This document shows positions 11,481-22,717 of a DNA stretch of 64,000 nucleotides, in pieces (position 1 is the first letter of the stretch; every line of letters begins with the position of its first letter). The translations under genes and the position numbers were made by a program. This DNA is from Dipteris shenzhenensis (lineage: Eukaryota; Polypodiophyta; Polypodiopsida; Gleicheniales). The DNA lies in assembly GCA_047967505.1 (NCBI GenBank), contig CM106538.1. One strand, given 5' to 3'. The notes beneath the pieces are model-generated. The model ran no database searches, was not told where the DNA came from, and saw only the letters and a list, made by a program, of their open reading frames with translations.

Positions 11481-12779
11481 GATAAATTATGCCTCCAAGC
11501 AGCTTGATCACAGCAGGTGATACAGTGTAGAAGAAAGGTGTGGCATGATAGGCATATTGTGCCTAAGCACTTGGAAAAGGGTATGCTTGTGATTTATGTG
11601 TAAGTCTTGCTAGGTTCGTTTGCTATGCATTTGCTGAGTGTTTTTACTTAGCAAAGTTATTGACTGCCATTTTTGGTTTCTAGGCAGTTTCCATTGAGTG
11701 AAAGTGTGTCTCTCTATTCTTTTTTTAGCCTCAAGGACTGTGTATGGCTTGAGATGGTGCTTCAACAACTAGAAAGACCCGGCAAGAGAACACAAAGAGC
11801 TTGCTTCAGAGGAATAAGGGGCTGCATTTGACAAAGGCAGATTAAGGAGGTCTAAAATGACCTCGACCAAACAGAGCTTCAAAGCTCTAGAAAAGAGACT
11901 TGCAAACATCTTGGAGAACTTGATAAGTGGAAGCTCAAGAAGGACCAGCAACATTTGTGAAGAAATCTCAAGAGGGAGCTCAAGAAAGCTCATTGATGAA
12001 GTTGGCACAGCTTGTTAAGGCCCCTTGTACTCTCAAAAAGAAGCTAAAAGCCTAGGTGACTAAAAAACTATAGGTAAACCATGCTCAACCTAAAGCACCA
12101 TCAAGAAAGGAGCCCACTAAGATGACTTGCATAGTGGATGAACAATGGTTAGTGGTGGAGGCTCTTGGATGGTGGCTATAGCTCCAAAAATCGCATTTAA
12201 GGTTGAAATGTAGAAGATCCTCATGACCCAACATAGATAATGTGTATTGTTAGAAGCCTCCAAACAAGCTTGTGGAGAAGCAGCTCAGAAGGGTGAGTTG
12301 TGTGAAGAGGATCTTGAGCGGCACGGTCATGGGCAAGAAAAAAGGATTATGCAGAGAGCTCCATAGATGGGTAGCTTGAAGGTGGAGCACATGAAGTTGA
12401 CTAAGCAAGAAGGAGACTACTATAAGCTTAAGGAGGAAGAAGGAGCTCAAGCAATATAGCTAGGAGAAGAGGCTACAAAGGCAGCACCCAAAAATCCAAG
12501 ATATTTTCCAATTCTCTTATCCCCTCCAAGTACTCTTTCACACTCCATAGTACACTAGAAAGTGTGTTTTAACTTTTGTGCAACTTTGGCTATCAATTGA
12601 CAACATCTGCGGTATTTTCCAACAAGTGCATTGCTGGCAAAGTGCAATATGTAGGTCAAAGACAAGAAGTCTCAGAGGAGTGCACATCATGGTGAAAGTT
12701 TTAAGTCCAAGCCTGGACAACATAAGAACAATCAAAGCCAATCAATAAAGGAAGCAGTCTTTTGCTAATCCATCTGCAA
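11481..12779. other. degenerate element DNA between gypsy and copia remnants
   Basis: Short frames with no recognisable motif. Purine-rich plus-strand sequence (AAGAAGGAG..., 11800-12450) may be eroded gag coding DNA of the following copia element. No LTR was recognised. Confidence 0.35.
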
Positions 12780-14090
12780 AGAGCAAAGTTAAAGGCTATG
12801 TATGTGACAAGTTGGGTCATATTTCCAAAAATTGTCATTTGTACCACTCACAAGGATGAAAACAATCTGCCTTATTCTTTCTCTTGCTTGTAGTATGGGA
12901 TTACACTTGCATCAAATGGATGTCAAGTCTGCATTCCTTAATGGAGAGCTACAAGAAGAGGTTTATATGAAGCAACCAGAAGGGAAAGTGGGATTTCAGC
13001 ACTTAGAATGCAAGCTTTATAAAGAAGGCACTCTATAGTCTCAAGCAAGCCCCAAGGGCTTGGTACAACAACGTTGACACTTACTTCAAAGAACAAGGAT
13101 TCAAGAGAAGTGAACTTGATCATGGAGTATGTGAAGAGAAATGTAGATGCTCTCACACGCATTGTACTCTATATGGATTACCTCATTATAGGAGGCAATA
13201 ATAACAAGCTCATCTTTGCGGGCATTTTGAAATGCATGATTTGGGATTTTTGCAGTATATTTCAGGTGTTGAGATAAAACAGATAGAGGAATGCATATCT
13301 TGAGCCACACAAGGTACCATTGACTCTATGTTAGAATAGTTTGGGATGCTGTATCTCATAGCTTTGCGTACACCTTTTGAGATCCAAAACAACATACTAC
13401 AGTTATAGAGTGGAATTTTTAGATCCTACAAGTGGTCGGTAAGCTCATCTACTTGATGACATTGACATGACTTGATACTTGCTATGCAGTAGGGCTAGTG
13501 AGCCAAGTTATGGCAAATTCATATGTCCACCATTTGAATGGATTGAAGCAAAATTTCAAATATCTTAGTGGGACAACCATTTATAGGCTGGCATATCTTA
13601 AAGAGATCCTGTATGTAGAACCCAAGCTTCATGGTTTTTGTGATGCATAGATCGGGGAGGTAGCCCCAAATGCAAGTCTTGTTGTATACATTTATGCTGA
13701 ATGCCCATTGTGTATCTTGGTCTAGCACAAGAGGCAAGCCACCATGGCACTATCTAGAGTAGAGGCTGAGTACATATCCCTTGCATAGTGTGCATGTGAA
13801 GCAATATGGATTTTAGAGTCTCTTAAAGGATCTTGGTGTAGTCCAAGGTGTGCTACTGTGATTTTTTGTGATAAACAAAGTGCCATTTCATTTGTAAAGA
13901 ACCCAAAAAAATCATGAGAGGTCAAAGCACATTGACACCCGCTACCATTTCAGATGACAATAGTTGGAAAAAGAAATACTTCAGCTACTAGTTCATTGTT
14001 TCTCCGAGGACCAGGAAGCAAATTTGTTGACAAAAGCCTTGCCTCATGACAAGCTTGAGAAGTTCAAATCCTACCTATCTATGATGCTTC
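12780..14090 (+). pseudogene. Ty1/copia pol remnant (zinc knuckle, RT, RNase H)
   Basis: Blocks appear in copia order across broken frames. A zinc-knuckle-like VCDKLGHISKNCH (near 12800) has lost its first Cys. RT block HQMDVKSAFLNGELQEEVYM is at 12916-12975. A YMDYLIIGG block near 13175 stands where YVDDLL is expected, so one catalytic Asp is lost. RNase H blocks are ATMALSRVEAEYISLA (13740) and EDQEANLLTKALPHDKLEKF (14005-14064). The short distance between knuckle and RT shows that the integrase region is deleted. Confidence 0.85.
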
Positions 14091-17000
14091 ATAATTTTGT
14101 ATATAATTTTTTGAAATGGTACATCATAGAAAGTCTTTACAATAGCTTATTTCGATATTTTAGATGTTTTGGCAAAGTTTTAGGTTGCACAAAAAATTTA
14201 GTTTGGTCATTTGTGTTGGACGTGATTTTGTGGCCTAAATTTGACTTAAGATAGAGGCATAATTTGGAAATTTTTTGTTTAAGAGAGTTTTAGCATTGTG
14301 TGTGTAGAGATATTTTGCCTAAGTTATTGGATGAATCATAATTTTCATGCCCATTTGAAGGTCTGAAAGTACTAACAAAGTGATTTTGAGCTAAAACGTA
14401 CACCTAGATCTTCATGTCAAGAATTGCAGGCCCAGATGGTGGAGAATTCGGCCGAGTAGGGCCAAGCAAAAATCAAAGTTGCGGATTGGAGATTTGAGAT
14501 GAGCTATCAAGCTTGTCCATCAGATCATTGAGCCAAGAATGGCAGCCACCCAAAGAGGGCAATTTTCCATACTTTTATATTAAAAAAAAGATTCCAAGAT
14601 ATCAAGAGCAAATTTTGCATACTTTTATATTTTAAAAAATATTAACAACAAATTTTGCATGACAAAAGATTGCCGCTCATGCCTATCTCCAAAAGTGGCA
14701 CGTGGATCAAGGTAAGCTTCAAAGATAAAAAATACAGTCGTGTTAGGAGCTTTTCATAAGCAAACAAAGGGTTGAAGGCTCTAACACATAGAGGAAGAAG
14801 ACAGAAGACCACTAAAGGCTCAAGATTTGAGAGTGAGAGCGCGAGTGAGATTACATAAGATATATTAATCTTCTATCATCTTTATGAGAGTGAGAGCAAG
14901 ATTGCTCGGGTGTGGTCAGGTGGTTCAAGCTCCACACATGCTCCTCCTAATCTACTATAAATATTTATTGGTCCAATGCAAGGTTTTTTCCTGCACTACA
15001 CTATTTTTTGTGTTTTTGAGAATTTGAATTTGATTTATTTAAAAGTACAAAGCGTCACACTATCTCTTTGTAATATAGGGACCATCCAATGATGGTGGAG
15101 TGTTAAAGTATATGGATGGTCATCATCCATGTACATATGGTGCTACATATGTCATATATTTTTCATATATGGGTAGAGGGATAGAGGACTCTAGAAAGGA
15201 TCCTAAGTCCCTATGTGAATAATCCTTATGGGCTTAGGGCAACCCAGTTAGGGTTTAGTGTATTGATGTACCATACTCATCTTTTTGGTATGATAGAGTG
15301 TACATTTGTATAGCCAACTATGTGTGATATTTGTCATCCATTTATAGCTATATGTATTGAGTGTCTTGGACTCTATCATCCTCTCATAGTTGTGTGCATT
15401 GAGTGTCTTGGATTGTGTGTCCAATGTTGGGTTGTTTGTCCTCTTTCATAGTCTGATGCTTTGAGTTTTTGATATGGAGATACAAGACTATCTTTGGATG
15501 CTCCTTCTACTTTTTCATCCTTAGAGAACGTGTATGGTCCTCTATATTATGATCCACTCAACAAAAGAATGATTAGGGCCATCTTGGTATAGCATTCATG
15601 ATTTTTCAAATTTAAGAGTTTTGAAAACCTTTGGATATGATGATTTTCTATCTATCACTTTATAATCTAGCTCGTAAAAATGGCATGGGAGACTTTTATA
15701 ACATATGTGTACCTTCTCTTTGTAAAGATATGTTGCTAGATTAGCATGTCTTTCTTTCGTGGACTATGCTAGAACACAAATGATATAAATTGGAGCTCTT
15801 TTTGGCATGTAAGGGCCAATAAATTTTAGGCCAATTAAATAAAAAATTATTGAGAGCAGTGCATCCAACAATGAAATTTAAAGAGCAAAACATGAAACCA
15901 CAACTTAAAGAAAATTAAAAATCAAAGTATAAGAAACTTGAAGAAATTAATTAATTAATTATTGTCCAATGATCTACCCTTGCCCAAATTACAAAGATAA
16001 GAAAACAAAAAGGATGCAAGCATTACAAAAAATTTGGACTAAAAAAGGGCCCTTTGGAGAATTACTAAAATATTAGAGGCTTCAATAAGGGAATATGGTA
16101 TCCATGAAGAAGATTATGCCATGTGGACTTCTCTGTAGCAGAGGCTTTGAAAAGAGGACTGGAGCAAAGAAAAATTCGAAATGGTGCTCAGAAATGAGGG
16201 GGAATTAAGAGAAATGAAAGAAGTGTGGTAGTTGGATGGAAGGATTTGGTTTCAGGTCAAATGGTACAAGTTTGGTTGAGAAACTAGGTTTCTCAATTTG
16301 GTTATATAGTTTAAAAATATGATGGGAGAGTTAAGGCAACAAGTGGGTGCTCCACATCATTGTTTGGGCCATTGAATAAAAAAATACAGAAGTCGCGCCA
16401 CTTCCAATATTCTATTGCCCTCCACCAGCCAATATTCTATTGGGTTTTATTTACCTTATTCTTCCATGTCACCAGCCCAAGGGATCCCTTATAGGGTCCT
16501 TTTTTAGTCCAATTTTTTTGTAATGATAAAAAAACCCTCTCCTAACTATTGAACTTAAAACTTTAAGAGCTTGGGTATAATTAAAAGACAACATGCACAC
16601 ACCCACACTCACACACACCAAACACATTTGTGGGACTAGAAAAAGGAACACAATCTATGACACATGAAGATCACAAATCCCTAGACAAAGGATCACAAAT
16701 GAGGACATACGACCCACTCAAGAAATCAATAACTCTCATAAAATAAAACACATAGCCAATGTACCTCATAAACAAGAAAAATAATAGTAATGACTAAAAA
16801 AATCATAAAAACAAAGACCATAAAATCCAAACCATGATACTTCACAAATCAGGATCACAAATGAGGACATATGACCCACTCAAGAAATCAATAACTCTCA
16901 TAAAATAAAACACATATATGGCCAATGTACCTCATAAACAAGAAAAATAATAGTAATGACTAAAAAAATCATAAAAACAAAGACCATAAGTCCAAACCAT

Positions 17001-18040
17001 GATACTTCACAAATCAAAACCAACCCAAGCAACTAACTATCCCAATTAAATGCAAAAACACCCTACACACACCTTTGAGGCCATATCTGCTAACCACAAG
17101 AAACACATGATGCACTACACATGTTACACCTGTAATGTATATACACAATACACGATAGACACATGTACAATACACCTAGACTATAACCCCTAACCCTTAA
17201 CACAAAACACAAAATACACATGACACCACTAAGCATAGATGAGATGGTGCACACTGCAAACAAGCACCCATAGCCCAAATTACTTCAACGAGATGACGGC
17301 TAATGCACACACAACTAGTGAACACACACCTTCATCCCATACATATTAAAGCAAAACTAATCAAGACATAAAGCTAATCAATGCACCTCATAATCAACAC
17401 AAAGACAAAATAAAATAGATTCATAGTGAAGAGTCGCCCAATAGCAAAGTGTGCACTGCATGCAAAACAACAAACACACTACAAAGAGCACTTTGCAATC
17501 ATAGAGACAACACAAGCATACATGGAACCCTCATAGCTACCACATTCGACCACAATGAATGAAGCAAATCTACCCCTTTATTGCTAATGAGGCATCCCAA
17601 AACCAAGAGCATACCCATTGCCAATGACAGGCCCAGCCCACTCAGACTCACAACACACAAAAACACTTAGCATGTTGCACAATGACTCAGCCATCAAGCT
17701 TATAGAACAAACAAAAAGGGAGAAGACATAGGTACATGACCAATAAGAAGACATACTCGACTATATGACCAATAAAAGAATAAGAACCTCACCACCCAAG
17801 AAGAAAGTATCCAACCCAAAACTTGAATCTCCACCCTAGCAAAGCTGCCCACTAACCCATTGGTAACTCCAACCAATTAATGCAACCCATGGAGGGATGC
17901 CCATACATAGCCATGCTGATGATGATCAGAAGTAAGATATTTGAGAAGGAAAATTGATGCACTGCACCATGCAAGAGCATAGCTATCTCAAGATGCCCAA
18001 TAAGAAAGTTGAAGGATAAGAGATGACATGCAGAAGTGTA
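14091..18040. other. AT-rich intergenic/repeat DNA with a 162 bp tandem duplication
   Basis: No gene found. A 162 bp unit beginning GATCACAAATGAGGACATA is present at 16691-16852 and again from 16853 to about 17018, nearly identical. Near 15092-15101 the sequence GATGGTGGAG|TGTTAAAG resembles a polypurine tract followed by an LTR start, which could be the 3' end of the copia remnant, but no LTR end was found. Confidence 0.45.
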
Positions 18041-18228
18041 CACAGACTGAAGGAAGAACCCATAAGTACAGTTTTACCCTCACATGCAATTATCACACTT
18101 GAAGATCTGCATTCCTACAGTGATTTCTCTGTCTTTACAACTAAATAAAATATGGATTGAGTCTATGCAAGGAGAGTACAGCCATGACACAAAACCACAA
18201 TGACAGGGGTGGATGAAGCAACAGTTCA

Positions 18229-18300
18229 ATATTTGCAACAAAACGCGATTTCGGCTGTTTGAAATTCCTAAAGCCTTCTCCTCACATTTTCCTGCAAATT
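18229..18300. repeat. foldback motif, copy 1
   Basis: Left arm ATTTGCAACAAAACGCGA faces right arm CACATTTTCCTGCAAAT in inverted orientation, about 70 bp overall. It is the first of four related foldbacks at 18.2-20.4 kb and part of the tandem duplication (copy 2 at 18945-19018). Confidence 0.6.
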
Positions 18301-18944
18301 CATGAGGCAACATGCTAGAACATGCCTTCAGTCATTTCAATGTGTTTGCATGTCCATGCAGGATGGATTGTTTCTATAGAAGGCAAGAAGATTGGAGAGA
18401 CTTAGGGAAGAACCCATAAATACTGACCTGAAAGCTATCTGTGGGTGTGCTGTGCTACTGATGAGTACCCTGTGCTGGGGATGAACCCGTGCTGCTGGTC
18501 AGGATGCTGATGTTGCAGAGTAGGGAGGTAGGGAGGCAAGAGAGCTGAGACTAGAGAGCCGAGACAGGATAGATTAAACAGGAGGAAAAAGATTAGTGCA
18601 AAATACAGACAAGGCAACTACTAAATGCCACGCATGTGGAATGGAGTCGTTTTTCACACGTGTGGATGGGACCCAAATCTCTTGGAGTTTGAAACTTGGC
18701 ACATGTGAAAGGGACACTTTTTGCCTTGGAACTTGGGCCATTCATGATTTCATAATCAGTTCCATAACCACTCTTCCCTCCCCTACCTCCCAATCTTTCA
18801 TCCCTACCAGCATCCTCCCATCATCCTTTTCCTTCCCTCTCGGATCCCTTCCTACCCACCACACTCCATGCAAGGAGAGTCTAGCCATGGACAACTTAGA
18901 AAGACACAGAACCAGAATAACATGGGTGGATGAAGCAGCAGTTC

Positions 18945-19018
18945 AATATTTGCAACAAAACGCGATTTCAGCTGTTTGAAATTCCTAAAGCCTTCTCCTC
19001 GCATTTTCCTCCAAATTC
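18945..19018. repeat. foldback motif, copy 2
   Basis: Same arrangement as copy 1: ATTTGCAACAAAACGCGA facing GCATTTTCCTCCAAAT, here with one more mismatch in the right arm. Confidence 0.6.
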
Positions 19019-20102
19019 ATGAGGCAGCATGCTGGAAAATGCCTTCAGTCATTTCAATGTGTTTGCAAGTTCATGCAGAATGGATTGAGTCTATGAAAGG
19101 CAAGAAAAGTGCACAGACTGAAGGAGGAACCCATAGATAAAGTTTTATCCTTAAATGCAATTGTCACACATTAAGATCTGCAAACATTGCTAAATCTATA
19201 GAGATGATCAATCTCTCACTCAACCAGCCCAATTCAAAAGTCTTCCTGCCTGTGGTTGTAGTGGAAAAACCGTAGGAATGCCTATAATCTTTATCCTAAT
19301 ATCCAAGGTACATCACATCCTATAGCCATGTGTGTTATACTATTAAACAAGAAGATCAGGATATAAAGAGTCCTACAGACCTGGAAGCTATATGTGGGTG
19401 TGTTGTGCTGCTGATGAGTACCCTGTGCTAGGGATGAACCTGTACTGCTGGTCAGGGTGCTGATGGTGCAGAATACGGAGGTAGGGAGGGCCGACACAGG
19501 AGGGAAAAGATTAGTGCAAAATACAAACAAGGCAGCTGCTAAATCCCACACGTGTGGAATGGAGTCGTTTTTTCACACGTGTGGGTGGGACCCAGATCTC
19601 TTGGAATTTGAAACTTGGCACATGTGAAAGGGACACTTTTTGCCTTGGAACTTGTGCCATTCATGATTTCATAATCAGTTCCACAACCACTCTTCCCTCC
19701 CCTGCCTCCCAATCTTTCATCCCTGCCAGCACCCTCCCATCATCCTTTTCCTTCCCTCTCTGATCCCTTCCTACCCAACACACTCCATCCAGACTGCAAC
19801 CTGCCTGAAGACTACTACCATTGCCAGATCTCCAGGTTACCAAGGTTGCAGTTCAAGTTTGGGAAAGAGCAGGCGATTCACCAGTGCAACTCCAACAACA
19901 TGGAAAAGGAAAAGAAAGGTCAGAATTCTAGATTCTTTTCAATGTTTTTTGACATATATTTCTTCCATCCATAGAATTCTTGATGTCCAAATATCTTCAC
20001 TCAGCTCCACCCTTCTTGTTATATATTCAATTTATACTATCCAAGAATCTGGTAGATCACCCTAGAATTTGATTGGAGATGGATATGAATAGAACCTAGA
20101 AG

Positions 20103-20173
20103 TTTGCAACAAAATGCGAGGAGAGTGCTTTATCCATCTCTAGATAGCCCATATCGCATTTTGCTGCAAATTC
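20103..20173. repeat. foldback motif, copy 3
   Basis: TTTGCAACAAAATGCGAGG faces ATCGCATTTTGCTGCAAA. The arms match better here than in copies 1 and 2. It lies in the predicted first intron of the plus-strand gene. Confidence 0.65.
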
Positions 20174-20305
20174 CTGTGCTCGACACATTCCTCATGAAAA
20201 GCTTCACTCAGCTCCAGCCTTTCTCTTGCATATCAACTCATACTGTCCAAGAATCTGTGAGATGATCCTAGCATTTGATTTGACATGGATATCAACAGAA
20301 CTAGA

Positions 20306-20380
20306 AAATTTGCAACAAAATGCGAGAAGAGTGCTTGACATTTTCCAAATGGTCCTACATCGCGTTTTCTTGCAAATTCT
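20306..20380. repeat. foldback motif, copy 4
   Basis: AATTTGCAACAAAATGCGAG faces ATCGCGTTTTCTTGCAAATT. It also lies in the predicted first intron, about 200 bp from copy 3. The sequence between copies 3 and 4 is also partly repeated (TTCACTCAGCTCCA, CCAAGAATCTGG/TGA...GATC). Confidence 0.65.
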
Positions 20381-22367
20381 TGTGTCTCTTTTGGTTCTCA
20401 CTTCTTCCTCATTGTTTTGCTATCTTTGGCCCTGTGGAATTCTTCCTTGATGATGAGAAATGTTTTTGCTTTGGAACAGTTGACTCTTAGGCCCCTCCTT
20501 TCAAGAGGAAGCTGGACTTTTCTGCTGCTATAATTAGACCATAGCAATCACCAGGTGAGTTATGAGAGCTCATGAAGGGAATTATTTGGTGATATCCTAT
20601 GCATTCCCTGATTGCATATGTTAGCATATAGAATTCAATGTATATAAATTTTGGAACAGGCAAAAGGAAGAGACTGGAGCAGAATGTTGAGTCTTCCATC
20701 TCAAAACAAAAGGAACCAGAAGAGGACAAATCTCCAGATTTGCTCCTATTTGAGTTTCTTCACAAATGCAAGGCTCAGAGGAACTTCCACATATACCACA
20801 GTATTTTCAACATGGAGTTCACTACGAGCTCTGTATTGGAGCATCACAAAGATTTTCTTTCAAACCATTGGGATACCTTCAAACAACTAACAGAGGTAGG
20901 AAGAATTGTGGAAGGTGAAAAGGTTTTTGTGCATATAAATCATATTGTCTCCATTGATAGGCTGAGGTACCATGTGAATAGAAGATTTGACAGCCTGCCT
21001 GATCAATATAAATTCAACTGTAACTTGCACACCAAAAAGTGTAGAGTGCTTGAGGAAACCATGGCATTCCTTATGTACATTGTCTTCAGTCAGGACTCTC
21101 TGGATGAACAAGGGCAGGAGGCTGAAGAAGAAGACACATCTGAAGCAGAGGAAAAAGAGGATGTTCCTTTGGTAACAGAAATGGTAGAGCAAGAAGAAAA
21201 TATCAACCTCCAGGATGAGGGGCTGCAAGTGGCTGCTCTTGACCTTGTTCAACTGAGGACAAAAACTCTTAGGGTAGCATAGCCAGTTGAAGATTTTGAT
21301 GTTCAGAGCAGCAACTATGTAGTGCCCATGCTTCCAAGTGTCTTGATTGGTGGAATAGAGTGTATGTTCAATTTGAGGGAGGACTATGCCATTTCCCTTA
21401 TTGCCCAGGCTTCAAGGCTTGACAAGGAGGTTGGCATAGAGGATGACCATTCACTACTAGCTTTGGAAACAACTTTTGATCCTGCAGAGGCCCTTACTAT
21501 TTGTTTCAAAGAGGCTGAAAAGTTCCAAGAGCCAGGTGAAGCTGCCTTCCAGCTCACACAGGAAGCTATGAATCTCTCAGCACTATACATGGAAAAGCTT
21601 AAAGAAGAGGCTGGACTGGAGGGGAGAGGAATAAATCTTTGGAAAGATGAACTGCTTGTTGCTGATGAAAATGAGAAGGTACGATCTTGTTACTTCAAAT
21701 CAAATACTTTGTCTTCTGCTTAAATGTTTTGTAGGTTGTGTATTGTCTACTTCAATCTTTTGATATGTGGTAGCTACAAATTGAGGATGGCACATTCCTC
21801 CAGAGAACAAGTGGAAGCAGGCCAGGTGGGTTTGGCAAACTGTCAAGCCTAGCTCATTATATTCATGATCTAGGTAGTGCTAAGATCTTGATTTACCATA
21901 GGCAGTTGAGCAACAATAGAGAAGCCATTGTTTACTTCTTAAAATGTCTGTCCAGGGTTTTAGGTGGACATGATCTTTCATGGCAAAAGGAAAAGATCAT
22001 TTTGATAGAGAGGTTGTCTACCATAGATATATTTGGGGATTATGTGAATAAGCAGGCCTCTAGGGCCTCTTACATTTTGTCTTACACTTCTTATGCATTA
22101 GCATGTGGTGTTAAGGAGCCCAAATGTCTGGAGGGCTATGGAAAACACAAGCTCATAAGGTTTCGAGAGCCACCCATGATTGCATCAAGCGACATAATCC
22201 AAGAAGAAGAACACGTGGAGACAATTGAAGAAAAGGATACCCCTCCCAGACAAGCAACAGAGGCAAGCATTAATAAACAGACAGTCGACATCAAGCCAAT
22301 AAGGAAGAAAAAGAGTCCAATCAAGATCAAAAAGAGAGTTCCGATCGGTAGGCCCTGGGAGAAATAG

Positions 22368-22717
22368 GATTTAGTCATCAAATATAGCACAAACATTATA
22401 TTGAAGTTGAACTAATTTGTACAAAGTCTTTGATGTCTGGTATGATCTTGTATAAATGAACAATAAGTTGAAGATGAACTAATTTGTATAAAGTCCTTGG
22501 GATAGATAGAGTGGCGCCATTAAATATTAAACAAACAATATATTGAAATTGTGAACAAATTGTATTACGTTTAGATCACATGTTTCACAAAAGGAATACT
22601 ATTGATGGAGTCTCAAATCATATAGGCATAACACCAAGAGTCACTTGTTCCACAAAAAAAAATTCTATTGATTGAATTTGAAAACCTGTGGACATAACAC
22701 CAATAAGTTACAAACTG
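22368..22717. other. intergenic spacer between the two convergent genes
   Basis: AT-rich 350 bp containing two imperfect direct repeats (TTGAAGTTGAACTAATTTGTA / TTGAAGATGAACTAATTTGTA at 22400 and 22468; CATAACACCAA-type repeats at 22625 and 22688). It probably holds the 3' UTRs and polyadenylation signals of both genes. Confidence 0.45.

Larger units (their letters stand above)
18041..19860. repeat. ~1.05 kb imperfect tandem duplication with G-box palindromes
   Basis: Blocks at 18041-18110, 18165-18360 and 18420-18880 recur in diverged form at 19113-19185, 18870-19085 and 19375-19800. Each long block has a CT-rich tract and a pair of CACACGTGTG-like palindromes around GGAATGGAGTCGTTTTT (18632-18665 and 19547-19587). 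Copy 2 leads directly into the first exon of the plus-strand gene at 19900, so it may contain that gene's promoter. Confidence 0.7.
19900..22367 (+). pseudogene. unknown three-exon gene with one in-frame stop; possible transposon partner ORF
   Basis: Predicted exons are 19900-19918 (ATG, donor AAAG|GTCAG), 20660-21678 (acceptor AACAG, donor AAG|GTACG) and 21774-22367 (acceptor GTGGTAG, stop TAG). All junctions keep frame, giving about 543 residues with a single TAG at 21280-21282 (…RVA*PVEDFD…). Exon 2 has a Lys/Arg-rich start (KRKRLEQ), a region with HIYHSIFNMEF, an acidic Glu-rich linker (about residues 165-200), then a helical-looking part. Exon 3 has REAIVYFLKCLSRVLGGHDLSW and ends in a basic tail (RKKKSPIKIKKR) resembling a nuclear localisation signal. 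I do not recognise the family. It converges tail-to-tail on a transposase-like gene 350 bp away and may be an accessory or DNA-binding ORF of the same element. The TAG suggests decay, unless it is a sequence error. Confidence 0.55.
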
